Assembly (NCBI GenBank): GCA_021738245.1
Contig: JAIPCJ010000005.1
Span: 1 to 64,000, forward strand
Direction: 5' to 3'
Length of the DNA: 64,000 bases
DNA from: Methylotenera sp.
GTDB lineage: Bacteria; Pseudomonadota; Gammaproteobacteria; Burkholderiales; Burkholderiaceae_C
Under the pieces are notes generated by a model. The model made no database searches. It worked only from the letters and a program-made list of their open reading frames with translations, and had not been told where the DNA came from. Positions 62,358 through 64,000 of the stretch are shown piece after piece (the first letter of the stretch is position 1; each line of letters opens with the position of its first letter). Position numbers and translations under genes: made by a program.

Positions 62358-64000
62358 TCATTCTGCCCGCTCTGCCTCGGCTGGCGGCGCCAACAATTCA
62401 TCGACGAGGGCCAGGAGCTCGCGGATGTCCAGCGGCTTGGTCAGGTAGTGGCGGGCGCCAGCCGCCCGGGCTGCGGCGATCTGTTCAGGCTGCGCATTGG
62501 CCGACACGACGATGACGGGCAGGGCCAATCGGAGCTCGGCCAAGGCATGCAGCAGGTCTTCGCCGTCACCGTCGGGCAACTGCCAATCGAGCAGGAGCAG
62601 GGCCGGCGGTCGGGTGCGCAGGGCCTGCAGCCCGGCCGCGAGCGTCGGCACGGTTTCCAGCTCGATGCCGGGGCGCTGCTCCACGATGCCGCGCATCACC
62701 TCGGCGTTCATCGGGTTGTCTTCGACATAGAGCACACGCTGACGCGGCACCGCATGCCGGTCGGCGGGCAGCTCGGGCGCACCTTCGGCGCTGGGGATCG
62801 AAGGGGTCTCGGCGGCCGTCAGGCGCAGCACGAAACAGGCGCCGGGGCCGTCGGGCACGGCCTCGGCCCGCAGGCTGCCGCCCATCATCTCGGCCAGCCG
62901 CTGGCTGATGACCAGGCCGATGCCGGTGCCGGGCAGGCCGGTGCTTTCACGCCCCAGGCGATTGAAGGGTTGGAACAGCGCGCCGCGCTGCTCGTCGGTC
63001 AGCCCGATGCCGGTATCGCGCACGGCAATCTCCACCCAGCCGGGTTGCGGGCAACTGGCCGTGAGGCTGATGCTGCCGCCCGCGTGGTTGTACTTGACCG
63101 CGTTGCTCAGCAGATTGGTGAGGATCTGGGTCACGCGCGTCGCGTCACCCATGATGCTGGCGGCGCCGGCGTCGATCCGCTGGCTGATGGCCAGGCCGCG
63201 CTCGCTGGCCTGGCCCTGCACCAGGGCCAGGGCCCGAGCCAGCAGTGGTGGCAGGTCCAGCGGCTTGAGATCCAGCCGCAGCGAACCCGATTCGATGCGC
63301 GACAGATCCAGCGTGTCGTTGATCATCTCCAGCAGGTGCCAGCCCGCCTGAGCGATCTGCTGGGCGCGGTTGCGCTGCGCGGGGGGCAACGGGGCGCTGG
63401 CGTCCATCTGCATCAGCTGCGTGAAGCCCAGGATGGCGTTCATGGGCGTGCGCAGCTCATGGCTCATACGCGACAGGAACTCGTTCTTGGCCTGGTTGGC
63501 TGCCTCGGCAGCTTCGCGGGCGCGGTCGAGTTCCTCGATGCGGAGTTGGTCGGTGATGTCCTCGACCACGCCCACCAGCCGGTGCGGGCGGCCGTCACCC
63601 CCGCGCAGCAGGCTCACCAGGACTCGGGCATGGGCGATGCTGCCGTCCGGGCGCAGGTAGCGCTTGAGGCGCCGGTAGAAGGGGATCTCGCCTCGCATCA
63701 GGCTGCGGCCCAGACGGATGTCCTCGCGCCGGTCGTCGGGGTGGGTGATATCGATGGAGCGTTTGCCCAGCAGCGCCTGCGCCGGGTAGCCGACCAGCTT
63801 GCAGAACTGCGCGTTGACCTCCTGGAAACCGCCGTTGAGGTCGGCAAAGGCGATGCCGATGGGCGCCGTCTCGAAGATGCTGCGAAAGCGTTGCTCGCAC
63901 TGACGCAGGGCCTGCTCACCTTCGGTGCGGTTGGCGATTTCACGCTCGAGCGCGGCCGTCCGTTCCTGCACCAGGGCCTCGACATGCTGGGTGCGGCCTG
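62358..64000 (-). CDS. hybrid sensor histidine kinase (partial, 5' end outside the window)
   Basis: The reading frame is open to the window edge, so at least 547 residues of the C-terminal part are seen. In order: a coiled coil (EALVQERTAALEREI), a PAS domain (FRSIFETAPIGIAFADLNGG and QEVNAQFCKLVG) and a PAC segment (PDGSIAHARVLVSLLRGGDG). Next come HisKA with the phosphoacceptor in RMSHELRTPMNAIL, an HATPase domain with N-box LLSNAVKYNHAGG and GTGIGLVISQRLAEMMGG, and a C-terminal receiver with the aspartate in LLLLDWQLPDGDG. The full protein is larger and its N-terminal sensor is unknown. It ends 34 bases upstream of cheW, and so may signal to the chemotaxis system. Confidence 0.93.
   Translation of the reverse strand, partial: GRTQHVEALVQERTAALEREIANRTEGEQALRQCEQRFRSIFETAPIGIAFADLNGGFQEVNAQFCKLVGYPAQALLGKRSIDITHPDDRREDIRLGRSLMRGEIPFYRRLKRYLRPDGSIAHARVLVSLLRGGDGRPHRLVGVVEDITDQLRIEELDRAREAAEAANQAKNEFLSRMSHELRTPMNAILGFTQLMQMDASAPLPPAQRNRAQQIAQAGWHLLEMINDTLDLSRIESGSLRLDLKPLDLPPLLARALALVQGQASERGLAISQRIDAGAASIMGDATRVTQILTNLLSNAVKYNHAGGSISLTASCPQPGWVEIAVRDTGIGLTDEQRGALFQPFNRLGRESTGLPGTGIGLVISQRLAEMMGGSLRAEAVPDGPGACFVLRLTAAETPSIPSAEGAPELPADRHAVPRQRVLYVEDNPMNAEVMRGIVEQRPGIELETVPTLAAGLQALRTRPPALLLLDWQLPDGDGEDLLHALAELRLALPVIVVSANAQPEQIAAARAAGARHYLTKPLDIRELLALVDELLAPPAEAERAE

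Overview
The window is an ordinary-looking chromosomal segment of a GC-rich Gram-negative bacterium, most probably a betaproteobacterium of the order Burkholderiales (Comamonadaceae/Sphaerotilaceae-like). The case rests on gene order: aroQ-accB-accC-prmA-DUF3426, rubredoxin-pilGHIJ-chpA, yqgE-ruvX-pyrR-pyrB-pyrC'-acyltransferase, and a coxB-ctaD-ctaG-ctaE-SURF1-ctaA-ctaB-sco block that includes the small lineage-typical genes (37-aa assembly protein, DUF2970, DUF2909). I see no prophage, insertion sequence, CRISPR array, tRNA or rRNA. Coding density is very high, many neighbours overlap by 1-4 bases, and no gene-free stretch exceeds about 200 bases. Layout: (1) 1-10235, minus strand: fatty-acid and cell-envelope genes (DUF3426 zinc ribbon, prmA, accC, accB, aroQ, a TlpA thioredoxin, an unknown protein, mtgA, aroE, a TonB-like protein, an RNase II family enzyme). 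(2) 10296-15798: a phosphoethanolamine-transferase-like enzyme, a YqiA-type esterase, a large secreted zinc metalloprotease and a PaaI thioesterase. The thioesterase is followed by a nested inverted repeat. (3) 15941-19592, minus strand: mpl, hemL, thiD. (4) 19734-30968, plus strand: rubredoxin and a complete Pil-Chp chemosensory core (pilG, pilH, pilI, pilJ, and chpA of 2052 residues), with a diguanylate cyclase immediately downstream. (5) 31171-34168: a CHASE3-like histidine kinase, a NarL-type regulator and a receiver fused to a degenerate GGDEF domain. (6) 34185-43212: photolyase, the yqgE-ruvX-pyrimidine operon, hyi/DUF4254 divergent from a family-9 glycosyltransferase, and gpmA. (7) 43402-51252: porin, a half-size PstS-like protein, a chemoreceptor, rhodanese, grxC, secB, gpsA, trmL, comF and a methyltransferase. 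(8) 51418-60604: the aa3-type cytochrome c oxidase locus with its copper and haem A assembly factors. (9) 60738-64000, minus strand: rpoH behind a perfect CIRCE operator, a CheW protein, and the 3' part of a hybrid histidine kinase that runs off the window. How they work together: the oxidase block is a self-contained unit of structural subunits, CuA/CuB insertion factors (SCO, CtaG), haem A synthesis (CtaB, CtaA) and SURF1. The Pil-Chp genes form a surface or twitching chemosensory pathway whose last gene suggests a link to cyclic di-GMP. The rpoH promoter appears to place the sigma-32 regulon under HrcA control. I did not find a clear-cut novel defence or mobile system. The best leads are the porin/half-PBP/chemoreceptor cluster, the Pil-Chp/GGDEF coupling with an extended PilJ N-terminus, the kinase/regulator/degenerate-GGDEF module, the DUF4254/Hyi/GT9 locus, the SCO-like second thioredoxin in the cox operon, and several structured intergenic repeats.
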